Origin: Anthopleura xanthogrammica
Taxonomy: Eukaryota > Cnidaria > Anthozoa > Actiniaria > Actiniidae
DNA length: 64,000 nucleotides
Assembly: GCA_964019055.1 (NCBI GenBank)
Contig: OZ025212.1
Span: forward strand, 186,001-250,000
Direction of reading: 5' to 3'
Part shown: positions 26,901-47,200 of the stretch, piece after piece
How positions within the stretch are numbered: the first letter of the stretch is position 1
How the letters are laid out: each line of letters opens with the position of its first letter
Made by a program: the position numbers and the translations under genes
Notes under the pieces: generated by a model
What the model saw: the letters and a program-made list of their open reading frames with translations, nothing else
What the model was told of the DNA's origin: nothing
Databases searched by the model: none

Positions 26901-27857
26901 TGAAGCCTAAAGAGTTATGGTTCTCTGCTGGGCTATAGCGAGGCCAAAAATATTGGGGAGCCCAAGTTTCCCCAGGCCCATCTCCCTGCTATGGACCTGC
27001 ATTAAATGTCAACAAACAGTCAAAGTTATTGGGGAGGGGGGGGGGGGCTGAGCCTGCAGTGCCCTCCCCTAGCTATGGCCCTGCTCTGACTCTATTACTT
27101 GGAGGACATTTCTTTTCACATTGTAATGCTAATTTTTTTACTTTTATTTTTATAGCCACGTGTAACAGACGTCCCCCTCAAGTCACCTGGTACCAAACCA
27201 AGCTTCCTGCTTTCACGACTCTCAATCAGTTCCCAGTCAACTCTTAATAAACGGACTATGTCTACATCATCAATTTTCAATGCTGATTATGGCGAGGCAT
27301 CAACTCCTACATCATCTTCAACGTTTCACCTTTCAAGACCACCACTCACTCCCAACACTTTCACCCCAAGGAATACTACCCCGCTTATCCCAGAAACCCC
27401 CATGGATGAACATGATCCAGATTATGAAAATATTGAAAATTTTGCTGCTCAGGAAGAAGCACCTGCTGTTCCCCCATTACCACCTCTCTTACCTCCACGG
27501 CCAGCTAAACAGAGAACTACTTCAGTGGTTGAAGATCGGCCTCTGCCTGAGGTTTCACCAATAAAAAGAATGAACTCCATGCCTCTTGTCAATTTTAACT
27601 TTGAAGATTTGAAAGATTCACAAGAATTACATCAGAAGACAATCAGAATGCCAATACGTCCACCTCCACCTCCTCCCCCTGAAGGACCTGAAGCAGAAGC
27701 TCCACCACTACCCCCTCGCCATCCACTCAGAAGTCCTTCTTCTTCTTCCAATGGTCCACCACCTCTTCCGCCTCGATCATCTCAGATTATTGATCCACCA
27801 GTTGTCATTGACGATGAGTTGAAACCTCCTGCCTTGCCTCCAAAGTCAAAAAAATAA
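11942..27857 (+). CDS. SOS1: Son of sevenless Ras/Rac guanine-nucleotide exchange factor
   Basis: Thirty-three coding exons, 1261 residues (human SOS1 1333): 11942-12016, 12228-12485, 13237-13320, 14485-14565, 14638-14691, 17673-17771, 18188-18235, 18327-18467, 18739-18873, 19294-19392, 19998-20048, 20153-20229, 20684-20780, 20867-20906, 20984-21018, 21110-21163, 21391-21493, 21618-21735, 21803-21886, 21970-22021, 22118-22193, 23123-23204, 23305-23427, 23614-23770, 24094-24204, 24280-24335, 24663-24855, 25289-25381, 25513-25630, 25940-26030, 26574-26655, 26735-26851, 27156-27857. Domains in order: histone fold (about 1-185, [17 protein letters not shown]), DH (190-375), PH (435-560, [11 protein letters not shown]), REM (600-740, [15 protein letters not shown]), CDC25 (780-1020, [53 protein letters not shown]) and a proline-rich tail. 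The tail has four Grb2-type SH3 ligands: [20 protein letters not shown] and ALPPKSK. The protein converts Ras-GDP to Ras-GTP downstream of receptor tyrosine kinases. Metazoan SOS1/SOS2 split later, so this is the pre-duplication orthologue. Confidence 0.97.
12486..13236 (+). other. SOS intron 2
   Basis: AT-rich, no embedded gene or clear repeat recognised. Confidence 0.4.
14217..14383. repeat. 27-bp minisatellite in SOS intron 3
   Basis: About six units of AATATATTATACCCAAACAG followed by GCATGTGC or GCATGCTGC. Open frames on both strands here are only the repeat read in different registers. Confidence 0.9.
14816..14932. repeat. (CCCCCTT)n tract in SOS intron 5
   Basis: About sixteen nearly perfect 7-bp units. 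The minus strand is a long series of G5 runs, able to form G-quadruplexes, with i-motif potential on the plus strand. Confidence 0.95.
14933..17672 (+). other. remainder of SOS intron 5
   Basis: The largest SOS intron. It holds two short open frames (16135-16332 and 16692-16913) that could be decayed mobile-element coding sequence, but neither matches a family I know and neither fits the phase of the flanking SOS exons. Otherwise AT-rich. Confidence 0.4.
19440..19712 (+). mobile_element. possible retroposon fragment in SOS intron 10
   Basis: A GC-richer block ends in an A-rich simple tail (AATAACAATAAC then a run of A at about 19698-19710), the pattern of a SINE or LINE 3' end. No RNA polymerase III boxes are clear, so the class is uncertain. 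Confidence 0.35.
20907..20983 (+). other. GC-AG intron in SOS
   Basis: The exon ends CTCAAAG and the intron begins GCAAGT, ending in TTTGCAG. A GC donor is required to keep the reading frame through the PH domain (EILK then EGMLGKLHP). Nearby GT dinucleotides would shift the frame. Confidence 0.85.
22331..23058. repeat. 49-bp minisatellite in SOS intron 21
   Basis: About fifteen units starting TGCTAACTAGACATAC; later units lack TGTAC and are shorter. Each unit holds palindromic CATGTG/ACATGT and TACATATACATG segments. It fills most of the intron before the exon that ends at the U12-type intron. Confidence 0.95.
23205..23304 (+). other. AT-AC U12-type intron in SOS
   Basis: The intron starts ATATCCTTTG, matching the U12-dependent AT-AC 5' splice site. 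It has a branch-site-like TTTCTTAAC at 23287-23295 and ends TTGTTAC, about 10 nt after the branch adenosine. Joining at these points gives DLLIDR-FKIPEP, matching the conserved ERFEIPEP stretch of SOS in frame. No GT-AG pair gives that join. Confidence 0.9.
24464..24580 (+). mobile_element. tRNA-derived SINE fragment in SOS intron 26
   Basis: An A-box-like TGGCGTAGTGG (24470-24480) and a B-box-like GGGTTCAAGT (24509-24518) lie at tRNA spacing, followed by a non-tRNA body. It does not form a complete tRNA. Confidence 0.6.
24955..25205. repeat. polypurine tandem repeat in SOS intron 27
   Basis: About 250 bases almost free of C and T on the plus strand, built from three copies of a roughly 63-bp unit rich in GGAAGG and GGGAGAGAAGG. 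The minus strand is a long polypyrimidine tract and gives spurious serine/proline/leucine-rich frames. Confidence 0.9.
26090..26550. repeat. 22-bp minisatellite in SOS intron 30
   Basis: Around twenty units of CACCCTACTGACCACCTACC followed by AT or AA, with a few point variants and one fused unit. The next SOS exon starts at 26574. Confidence 0.95.
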
Positions 27858-28310
27858 TGATTTCTAGAGAGACATACTAAATGATACTAAATACACCATG
27901 GTGTGAACAATGAGTAATATTATTGAATATAATACAGGTGTATAACTTGGAATATACCACACAAATAAGCACACTGTTTAGTAGATATCCCATTAATGAT
28001 ATCCCAGTAAGATCATTGTAGAAGACTGTTAGTAGGAGAACATAGACTGTAGGAAAAGGAAAAGCCTTTCAAATGAAGACTGTCTAGGACAGTACTTATT
28101 CTACTCTAAGATTTATTTTTGAATTTTATTATAAATGCTCCAATATCGTTTGTCAGGAATAATTATCATCTCTCAGAACAATAACTGTTTCATTTTTAGA
28201 GGGAAAACATTTTGTAAAAGGACAAATTATATAACACAAAACAAAATAAACAATTTTCTTACAATATTCTTGGCTGTTGATGAGGAGTCACCATAACACC
28301 CACGGCAAAA
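27858..28310 (+). other. SOS 3' untranslated region
   Basis: Follows the TAA at 27855-27857. A canonical AATAAA at 28245-28250 is the best polyadenylation signal. No further coding sequence. Confidence 0.55.
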
Positions 28311-28314
28311 AATG

Positions 28315-28440
28315 ACATTTTGCATCCTTCACAAATACTGCATATTCTTTCAAAAGGTGTAAAAAACACCCAAAATCAATTAAAACCATGGACTATTCAT
28401 AGTCATTGCTTTTTGGATGAAAATGCCACACAAAAAAACT
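28315..28440 (+). repeat. left flank repeat of the minisatellite
   Basis: Shares blocks in the same order and direction with 30838-30940: GCATCCTTCA, GTGTAAAAAACACCCAAA, AATTAAAACC and GCTTTTTGGATGAAAATG. These appear to be diverged direct repeats bounding the 59-60 bp array. Confidence 0.6.
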
Positions 28441-28559
28441 ATTTTTTATACTTTAATATACAATACAAATCTTCTAAAAAGCTGTGGAAAAGAATTGATC
28501 AAAAACCATGGGCTATAGTGCATGGGTTTTCGTAAAAACCACCAATTTTTGAAAATATA

Positions 28560-30765
28560 TGCGTTGGTTGCTGGGGGTCAGAAAGTGAAGCCAATTAACC
28601 ATTCATTTTTGATAATATATGGCTTTGTTATTGATGACGGAAACTGAACAAAATAACCATGCACATTTGAAATAAATAAAAGTGAAGGAAATAACCATTC
28701 ATTTTTTTAAACATTTACCTTGGTTATTGGGGGTGAGAAAGTGAAGAAAATATCCATTTCCTTCACTTTCTGACCCCCAATAACCGAGGTATATATTAAA
28801 AAAAATGAATGGTTATTTCCTTCACTTTCTGACCCCCAATAACCGAGGTATATATTAAAAAAATGAATGGTTATTTCCTTCACTTTCTGACCCCCAATAA
28901 CCGAGGTATATATTAAAAAAAATGAATGGTTATTTCCTTCACTTTCTGACACCCAATAACCGAGGTATATATTAAAAAAAATAAATGGTTATTTCCTTCA
29001 CTTTCTCACCCCCAATAACCAAGGTATGTATTTAAAAAAATGAATAACCATTTATTTTTTTTAATATATACCTCGGTTTTTGGGGGTCAGAAAGTGAAGG
29101 AAATAACCATTCATTTTTTTTAATATATACCTCGGTTTTTGGGGGTCAGAAAGTGAAGGAAATAACCATTTATTTTTTTTAATATATACCTCGGTTTTTG
29201 GGGGTCAGAAAGTGAAGGAAATAACCATTTATTTTTTTTAATATATACCTCGGTTATTGGGGGTCAGAAAGTGAAGGAAATAACCATTTATTTTTTTTAA
29301 TATATACCTCGGTTTTTGGGGGTCAGAAAGTGAAGGAAATAACCATTTATTTTTTTTAATATATACCTCGGTTATTGGGGGTCAGAAAGTGAAGGAAATA
29401 ACCATTTATTTTTTTTAATATATACCTCGGTTTTTGGGGGTCAGAAAGTGAAGGAAATAACCATTTATTTTTTTTAATATATACCTCGGTTATTGGGGGT
29501 CAGAAAGTGAAGGAAATAACCATTTATTTTTTTTAATATATACCTCGGTTTTTGGGGGTCAGAAAGTGAAGGAAATAACCATTCATTTTTTTTAATATAT
29601 ACCTCGGTTATTGGGGGTCAGAAAGTGAAGGAAATAACCATTCATTTTTTTTAATATATACCTCGGTTATTGGGGGTCAGAAAGTGAAGGAAATAACCAT
29701 TTATTTTTTTTAATATATACCTCGGTTATTGGGGGTCAGAAAGTGAAGGAAATAACCATTCATTTTTTTTAATATATACCTCGGTTATTGGGGGTCAGAA
29801 AGTGAAGGAAATAACCATTTATTTTTTTTAATATATACCTCGGTTTTTGGGGGTCAGAAAGTGAAGGAAATAACCATTCATTTTTTTTAAACATATACCT
29901 TGGTTATTGGGAGTAAGAAAGTGAAGGAAATAACCATTTATTTTTTTAAATATATACCTTGGTTATTGGGTGTCAGAAAGTGAAGGAAATAACCATTCAT
30001 TTTTTTGAAATATTTACCTTAGTTTTTGGGGGTCAGAAAGTGAAGGAAATATCCATTCATTTTTTTGAAATATATACCTTGGTTTTTGGGGTTCAGAAAG
30101 TGAAGGAAATATCCATTCATTTTTTTGAAATATTTACCTTGGTTTTTGGGGGTTAGAAAGTGAAGGAAATATCCATTCATCTTTTTGAAATATATACCTT
30201 GGTTATTGGGGTTCAGAAAGTGAAGGAAATATCCATTCATTTTTTTGAAATATATACCTTGGTTTTTGGGGTTCAGAGAGTGAAAGAAATAACTATTCAT
30301 TTTTTTGAAATATATACCTTGGTTATTGGGGTCAGAAAGTGAAGGAAATAACCATTCATTTTTTTGAAATATATACCTTGGTTTTTGGGGTTCAGAAAGT
30401 GAAGGAAATAGCCATTTATTTTTTTAATATATACCTTGGTTATTGGGGGACAAAAAGTGAAGGAAATAACCATTCATTTTTTTAAATATATACCTTGGTT
30501 ATTGGGAGTCAGAAAGTGAAGGAAATAACTATTCATTTTTTTTAATATATACCTCGGTTATTGGGGGTCAGAAAGTGAAGGAAATAACCATTCATTTTTT
30601 TAAATATATACCTTGGTTATTGGGAGTAAGACAGTGAAGGAAATAACCATTCATTTTTTAAAATATATACCTTGGTTATTGGGGGTCAGAAAGTGAAGGA
30701 AAAAACCATTCATTTTTTAAATATATACCTTGGTTATTATTGGGGGTCAGAAAGTGAAGCGAAAA
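28560..30765. repeat. 59-60 bp minisatellite with internal inversion
   Basis: The unit contains GTCAGAAAGTGAAGGAAATA, ACCATTCATTTTTTT and CCTCGGTTATTGGGG. Degenerate forward units run 28560-28745, about five reverse-complement units 28755-29040, then about 28 forward units 29045-30765. The reversal points near 28750 and 29045 are palindromic. Units are nearly identical in the middle and more varied toward 30000-30765. Open frames inside are repeat artefacts. Confidence 0.95.
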
Positions 30766-30837
30766 TTGATCAAAGCAGTGGTTTATAATGGGCTATAATG
30801 AATTCTTTTTATCTAAGAGGTGAAAAAGGACAAATTT

Positions 30838-30965
30838 GGCATCCTTCATAAATAATGCATTTTTTTTGAGTTGTGAAAAACTCCCAAATTCAATGAAAAC
30901 CTTAGGCTATAGTCCATGCTTTTTGGTCGAAAATGGCTTTTTTTGCATCCTTGATAAATAAAACA
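30838..30965 (+). repeat. right flank repeat of the minisatellite
   Basis: Direct-repeat partner of 28315-28440 (GCATCCTTCA, GTGAAAAACTCCCAAA, GCTTTTTGGTCGAAAATG). The pair suggests the array sits inside a larger repeated unit or element. Confidence 0.6.
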
Positions 30966-31511
30966 GAGATAAAATGTAGCACTGTTCACATTAAAATAAA
31001 AAAGCAAAACATTAGTTTAAAATGATATTTAATGTTTGCTTGGACGTCTTTTAACATTAAAACTAAATTACTGAAAGCTTGGATTTAGATTTACGATCTG
31101 ATATATTTTTGTGTCTTCATTGTGGATGGTGAGGGATTGGAGGAAAAAACGTATCGATAGTCAGTGCTGCATGCCAGGGAGCAGAGTGAATATTACTTGT
31201 TACAATAATCTGCATGGAACAAGTTGTTGTTGTTGTAAAGATTAGAGAGAGTTGCTACTTCATGCAACAAAGAGAATTATTCAGGCATGGAAACACAAGA
31301 AATAATTGCTCTGCAGCTTGACAATGTTGTCCAAAGGTTCCACAGACAGTTCCACAGATAACTATTCCTTACTAAAATAGGGCTAGATTTGAAAAAAAGA
31401 ATCTGTTTTTACCTGCATAACTACCCTAATAAAGATTTATTATTATTCTTATTAATTGAGTTTCAGCACTATAGTTGTGACTTTAGGTATTTGTGTTGAC
31501 TTGTGGTGAAA
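30966..31511. other. intergenic sequence between SOS and MCM8
   Basis: No exon seen. TTTATT at 31436-31441 is an AATAAA on the minus strand and is a plausible polyadenylation signal for MCM8. Confidence 0.45.
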
Positions 31512-41653
<10,142 letters not shown>

Positions 41654-41861
41654 TAGTATTTCATTTTTAACTTAAAATCCCAAGAATACTGTTTATTTAT
41701 GCGAGAAAACAGATTTTTGAAGCAAGAAAAACACTTTGTCATGTTTTGAGCGCCGCCATTTTGAATTAAGCGCGCTCAAACATTACGCAGTTGCTAATTG
41801 GTCGATATCCAAAACTAGTTAGCCAATAGGATGAGTCCTTATATCTGTGGCCAGATCCAAC
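41654..41861. promoter_or_regulatory. divergent MCM8/TSNAX promoter
   Basis: Only 208 bp separate the two start codons. It holds a YY1-like GCCGCCATTTTG (about 41753-41764), CCAAT boxes in both directions (ATTGG near 41800, CCAAT near 41823) and GCGCGC. There is no TATA box. The same block, with the CCAAT and CCGCCATTTTGAA parts preserved, recurs at 50700-50819 and 59230-59355. Confidence 0.75.
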
Positions 41862-42692
41862 ATGGCGTCCAGTGGCAATAAATTCGAGAGAAGGAGAAAA
41901 AGACCCTACGAAAAGACAAAACAAAGCAGTCCAAATAAGAAAAAGCTTGACGAAAATTCCCCTATGATTGTATTCTTCAAGGAGATCCAAGAAGAGCTTG
42001 ATTCGCGTTATGACAAGCACGAGAGAATAGTGAAGTTAAGCAGAGATCTGACCATCCACAGTAAGAAAATTATCTTCTTGTTACAACGTGTTGCTGGGGC
42101 GGATAGCAAAGATGATATACTTAAAGAAGCAGAACAGAAGCTGGTGGAAGTTAAGGAATACTTAAAGGGCATTGCCTTGGAGCTGGTGGACGAAGATCCG
42201 TACAGGTTTGGAAGAGCATTTTCACCTGGAGTGCAAGAATATGTGGAAGCCCTCTCGTTGTATCATTACAACAAACATCTTTGCTTAATTTCTCACCAAG
42301 AAGTCCAAAATGAGCTACGGTTTTCTTTAAATGAGCAAACTATAGTGCTAAATCTTAGCCCTTTCGATTACGCTCTTGGAATTGCGGATTTGACAGGTGA
42401 ATTAATGCGGCTTTGCTTGAATTCTGCTGCTAATGGTGACACTAACACACCCTTTGAGGTCTGTAAGTTCCTGAGACAAATCCATGATGATTTTGTTGCA
42501 CTGGGGAATATCAACCGAGACGTTTCGTCTAAACTTAGAGTGCTTAATACCAGTTTACATAAAGTAGAGAGAGCATGTTATAACCTGGAAGTACGCGGAT
42601 CTGAAATCCCCAAACACATGTTGGCTGACTTAGTAAGCTCTGGGCCAGATGACCAGCAAAACACTAACAATGATAGCTCACTGCTGTTGTAA
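41862..42692 (+). CDS. TSNAX: TSNAX (translin-associated factor X), C3PO subunit
   Basis: A single uninterrupted frame of 276 residues, close to the human 290. The ATG at 41862 is the natural start; an in-frame GTG at 41847 is not needed. The N-terminus has a bipartite basic nuclear-localisation stretch (ERRRKRPYEK...NKKK). The translin fold follows, with the acidic nuclease residues expected for TRAX: E126 and E129 in QEYVEA, D176 and E180 in ADLTGELMR. The C-terminal [12 protein letters not shown] is diagnostic. With translin it forms the C3PO endoribonuclease that degrades siRNA passenger strands and tRNA leaders. An AATAAA lies at 42716-42721. The lack of introns is notable, since vertebrate TSNAX is split. 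Confidence 0.96.
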   Translation: MASSGNKFERRRKRPYEKTKQSSPNKKKLDENSPMIVFFKEIQEELDSRYDKHERIVKLSRDLTIHSKKIIFLLQRVAGADSKDDILKEAEQKLVEVKEYLKGIALELVDEDPYRFGRAFSPGVQEYVEALSLYHYNKHLCLISHQEVQNELRFSLNEQTIVLNLSPFDYALGIADLTGELMRLCLNSAANGDTNTPFEVCKFLRQIHDDFVALGNINRDVSSKLRVLNTSLHKVERACYNLEVRGSEIPKHMLADLVSSGPDDQQNTNNDSSLLL

Positions 42693-42779
42693 TTCATTAA
42701 TCTAAATATGTGATGAATAAAGAAACAAAAGTTTAATGCACATCTCATTGATCAGTAAAAGCTTTAAAAATCGTTTTTC

Positions 42780-43249
42780 TGTAACCAAAATGTGCTCTGA
42801 TATAACGTCACTTTATACAATGCATCATGGGATAACAGAGTAGAAATCTACCATATAAAACCCACAGTGCATTGCGCACTAACAAACTTAGATTGCGAAA
42901 GATTGCGATCATTTTGTATGGTATTATTAGCATATCACTTAACTAAGACTAGAACTTTTCAATTTCTAGACAGTTTTCGCTGGACTGTACACTCATTGAT
43001 CCAAATCTGATAACCTTTACTAGTATTCAAGTCACACAATGGTTTGTTTATATTTTTATCAGCCTCGGCTCAATGCGCGTCCTGAACTAGTTCTCGGAAT
43101 CCACTCACCCGGAAGAAAGGTTTTCCAAGAAATCCGCTTCTTCGCTGTCTGCAATTGTATTACAGTTGTTTACAATATTTTTCTATATCTTCAGCGCTCT
43201 GCAGTGGCCTTTAGAGGAGCTTTAGAATCTCTGACAACCGTGTAGAGAG
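42780..43249 (+). promoter_or_regulatory. promoter and 5' untranslated exon of kinase gene A
   Basis: Carries AACGTCAC, ATGCATCATGGGATAACAG, a TATAAAA-like box (about 42862) and a downstream region ending at a good donor, AGAG|GTGAGC, at 43249/43250. The matching acceptor (CATTCCAG at 44215) is four bases before the kinase ATG, so a 966-bp intron in the 5' UTR is inferred. All three kinase copies share this arrangement. A 68-codon upstream frame (43039-43245) lies in the exon. Confidence 0.6.
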
Positions 43250-44219
43250 GTGAGCATCAACGTAATAGTCGTAGGTCTACCTAGTTTTGACTCAACTTCG
43301 TTTGCTTGTGTCTTAACTTAGTCAGTATTTTTCGTTGTTGTCGATGGTAAACCTTGTCTTTTTAGAATATCGTTATGAGCTGTCCGTTCCCGCTTGTTCT
43401 ACTGATTCCAATATTTTCTTGGTTTCATAAACTAAAGCGCCTTATCGAGAAAAGAGGCAAGAAGACTTTGAAAACTTTCTTGTGTTTGAGTTCCTAGCAA
43501 ACAGTAAACAGTCCTTGGAATGTCTTTATTTAGCACTTGAAACTTCTCACTTTATTCATCTGTTTTGGATATATAAACTGATTGACTCTGTAGTTTCGTC
43601 TTATCGAAATTCCTAATCTATATTGTCGCAAAAAACCTATGGCATCAGCCAAAAATCCATCGAATAACAACTAGACATTTTCAACAGCGACTGTGGGTTT
43701 TTTTTTTTTTTTTTTTACTAAGATGTCTACTCCTTTTCACCTTGTCATAGCATATCATGAGAAAGCGGGGATCCGTAACCTGTGCTTTCCTCGCCGGTTT
43801 GACCCGATATCATCGAATACATAGGAAAATAGATATATAGAAGATGATCTTCTTTCGAAAGAGTGTTACTGGTAATTCTTTCAGGAGAGACAGAAACGGT
43901 AAAATCGAACGAAAAGGTCTAATTAAGCTGAGTAATGATCGACGCTACTAATATTGGTGTTTATCGAACATTTCAGTGTTTTGACTCAAAAAGTTAATGT
44001 ATCCAATGAAATCATTTGAAATGTTACACATCCCTGCAGGAATAACCTGCAAGCGCAGAGCGACGCTTTTAATATAAACTAGAGTCTGAAGAATCCAGAC
44101 AGACGCATAGTATTTATCCTTGCTCCCTATTGTTGTTTTTCAAAGCCACTGGATGTACTAAAACTAGAGAATTGTCTTTGGATTTCTGGCTTTTCTCATA
44201 TTTCTTCCATTCCAGTACA

Positions 44220-47200
44220 ATGGCCACGGCATCCGCTATTGTCGTTCTGGGTAACTACAAAGTCAATTTGCTTGACAAGTTAGGACAGGGGGTGTTTGGA
44301 ATCGTGTTTCGAGGTACGTGATGTCCATTGTCTTAGCTTAATCACACCAGGCCCAAAAAGGATTAAGGTCGTGGGGGAGTACAGGGACGTAGCCAGGATT
44401 TTGCCTCAAAAACGGCCCTGGCTAATCCCTGGATTTGGGAAAACCTCGTAAAAATACTAAGAGACCCTAAGGGACAGGTGTTTATGACCACTTGGAAATC
44501 ATCCATTTAGACTAGTGCGAGGTCTTGAATTCCACGACTAACTTTTTCAAACGCTTCGTAATGCGTATTCGGAGGTTTAGATGGAGTTTTGTTTTTTTCA
44601 AAAGGGACGGACGCACGGCGAAGCATAAAAGTCGCCGTAAAACAAATGGAGCTGAAGAAGGAAGACAAGGCAGGGGCTGACAAAATTGGAAGTGATGCAA
44701 TGACAGAAATCAAGAACTTGCAGGTAAGAAAAAAACTTCATGGATACACAGCCTCTGGGCCGATCTAAGTCATGCATGGCACAGCTATCTCACTCACAGA
44801 TAGAATCGGAATTTCAAAGCTTGGGCTTTTAAGGGAGGGAAACCGGAGAACCTGGAGAAAAAACCTTTGAATCAAGGGTGAGACCTAAAGCATTTTTTCC
44901 ATTCTTTCATTCAATTTTTATCATCATCATCATAATAATAATATAGAGTTCTTGAAAACGCACCTAACAAAAGTCTCGATGCTTTTAACAAAAGGAGCAG
45001 ACAGACAGCAGGTTGCGATGAGTAAATGAAGAATATAGTTCAAAAACTCCTCAGTGTTAAACAGGAAAGTCTTGAGTGCAGATATAAAGGCAGGAACAGA
45101 GTCAGAGTACTTTACAGCATCAGGCAGATTATTCCAAAGTACAGGTGCAGCTAGAGCAAAGCTTGATCATGGTTTGTTACAATTGGCTATTCACTATAGT
45201 ATTTGCTGTTTTCAGAAACTCCCGTCCCACCCCCACATAGTCAAGTTTTTGGACTTCCATTTCCAATCCAATTCCTTCTGGATGGTCATGGAGTTTTGCA
45301 ACTTTGGTAATCTAAAGGAGTACTTTGACAAGTACAAACCAATAGACTTTGTGACCAAGGTTGAATTGATGCAACAAGCAGCTAGTGCCATCGCTCACTT
45401 GCATGGTCTTCCTGTCCCGATCATACACAGAGACTTGAAGCCAGCTAATATCATGTTGCATTACACTGGGGACAGACCTATGGTTAAAGGTACTGGTGCA
45501 TGCATACTTCTTCTAGTTAGACTAACAGGCAACCCAGTTACCCTACATGGTCTTAACTATTACGTCATGACAGTCAACCCAGACTCCCTCGTCCAAAGCC
45601 AACACAGCATTCCAAGCCATTAACTTAGATAGATAGTTCAGTGATACATATTTAGCATTATGCGTGTTTCTGTTTTTAGTGACTGACTTTGGCTTAGCTA
45701 AAGTTGCCGAAGACAAGGCTGACCTTGCAAAAACCTTCATGATGTCGACCATTGGAGGAACACCTGCATTCATGGCCCCAGAATTCTTTCTGAGGCAGAA
45801 GTACACATCCTCTGTAGATGTGTTTGCCCTTGGTTTGGTGTTTTTAGGCATGCTTAACTATGATGAGCTCGGCGACATCTTACCAGGCAAGTACTAATCA
45901 AGCTAGCCTTCGTAGCGGTCTCTGTAGGGTGAAGTTGAGAACGAGAGAGGGAGAGGGAAAAGAGAGGGCCCTAGCCTCCTCCCAAATTTCTTCTCAATTG
46001 GTGTTTCACAGGACTGGAGAGTAGTTCCCACATCCAAACCAAGCCCTATCACAGAAGAGTTTAGGGCAATTTTATAGAATTGGAAAAGGCAAGTAGCTGG
46101 ATCTTAATGACCTGTATGAACACGTTTATCGCACGAGAATAATAAAAACGTTCTAGCTTCCTAGTCAACCTCATATATATATTCATATCCTTTTTTTTCA
46201 GTGTTTGGGACTGACTCTTTGATGATGCCAGTAGGAATGGTGATAGCACAGGCGCTGAAATCAAGCTCTTCTCCAAAACCAATTGTTGAGATAAAGCAGA
46301 GCGAAAGTAAAGACACGAAAGAAGTAAAAAAAGTTATCAAAAAAATGGTAATGGCTAAGAAAGAGGATCGTATGAAAACCCAAGAAGTTCGCGCCAGATT
46401 GAAAAATATTTTCGGTAGGTGTATTATTGAGGAACTATGTCTTCGAGTTATTACGTTTTGAATTTTTTGGACCATCTTATTTATTGACTTCAAGGTGAAT
46501 CAGCTAAGTCCTGACAACCCTTTACTTGGTATCAGTTTTCATTCTCATTATCACCTGGTTAGAAAGGTTCAATTGAAGCATGTTTGCAATCTTTGCAGAT
46601 ACACTTAAGACCCGCCACGGTTTTTCTCAACCACCCCCACCCCCCAACGATATCAGCGAGGCAGAGGGAGAAGATCAGCCTAATAATGAAGCTAGTGAGG
46701 ACTCGGAAGAGGGGGGCATTGGCTACCACTTACTGAGGCAGGCTGCTGGTCAAATGTTAGAGGTAGGTTCAGCTGTGGTATATATCGGCATCCTCTCTGT
46801 TGGGGTACGAGGGAGCGAAGAGCGTCCGAATCTAATTATTTAAGAGGAAAAACCACAATAATTCCCCTTCTAAAACTCATGAATAATTAATGAGGAAAAC
46901 ACAATAGAAATCATTGTCTGTGGAGGAGGTTGTATATCTGATACAAAAACGTCCTGATTTGCATAAACTTTAACTCCAATTTTCTCAGCCAAATTCAATT
47001 TTATCTTTAAAATATTAGTAGAACATGAATGTATACACCTAGACGTTTCATAAGTATTTGGCTCGTGGTTGTATATCTAATACAACACGGCCACTCATAT
47101 TGTATATATTACTTACAATATAGAATAATATGTACCATAATCAAAGCTGAGATTTCGGAAAATCCTCACAACAGTTTCCTTATGGTCCAGAGCTTCCTAT

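Noticed and set aside
28560..30765. CRISPR-like regularly spaced repeat
   Set aside because: Units are directly abutting with no unique spacers, and the context is a eukaryotic genome: it is a minisatellite.
41847..41861. GTG start for TSNAX five codons upstream
   Set aside because: The ATG at 41862 matches the family length and the copied units, and a non-ATG start is not needed.
43039..43245. 68-codon upstream frame conserved in all three kinase units (also 51774-52004 and 60038-60244)
   Set aside because: Between units 1 and 2 about ten of twelve changes are amino-acid altering, so there is no sign of selection on a protein. It stays open because the units are recent duplicates. It may still act as an upstream frame in the leader.
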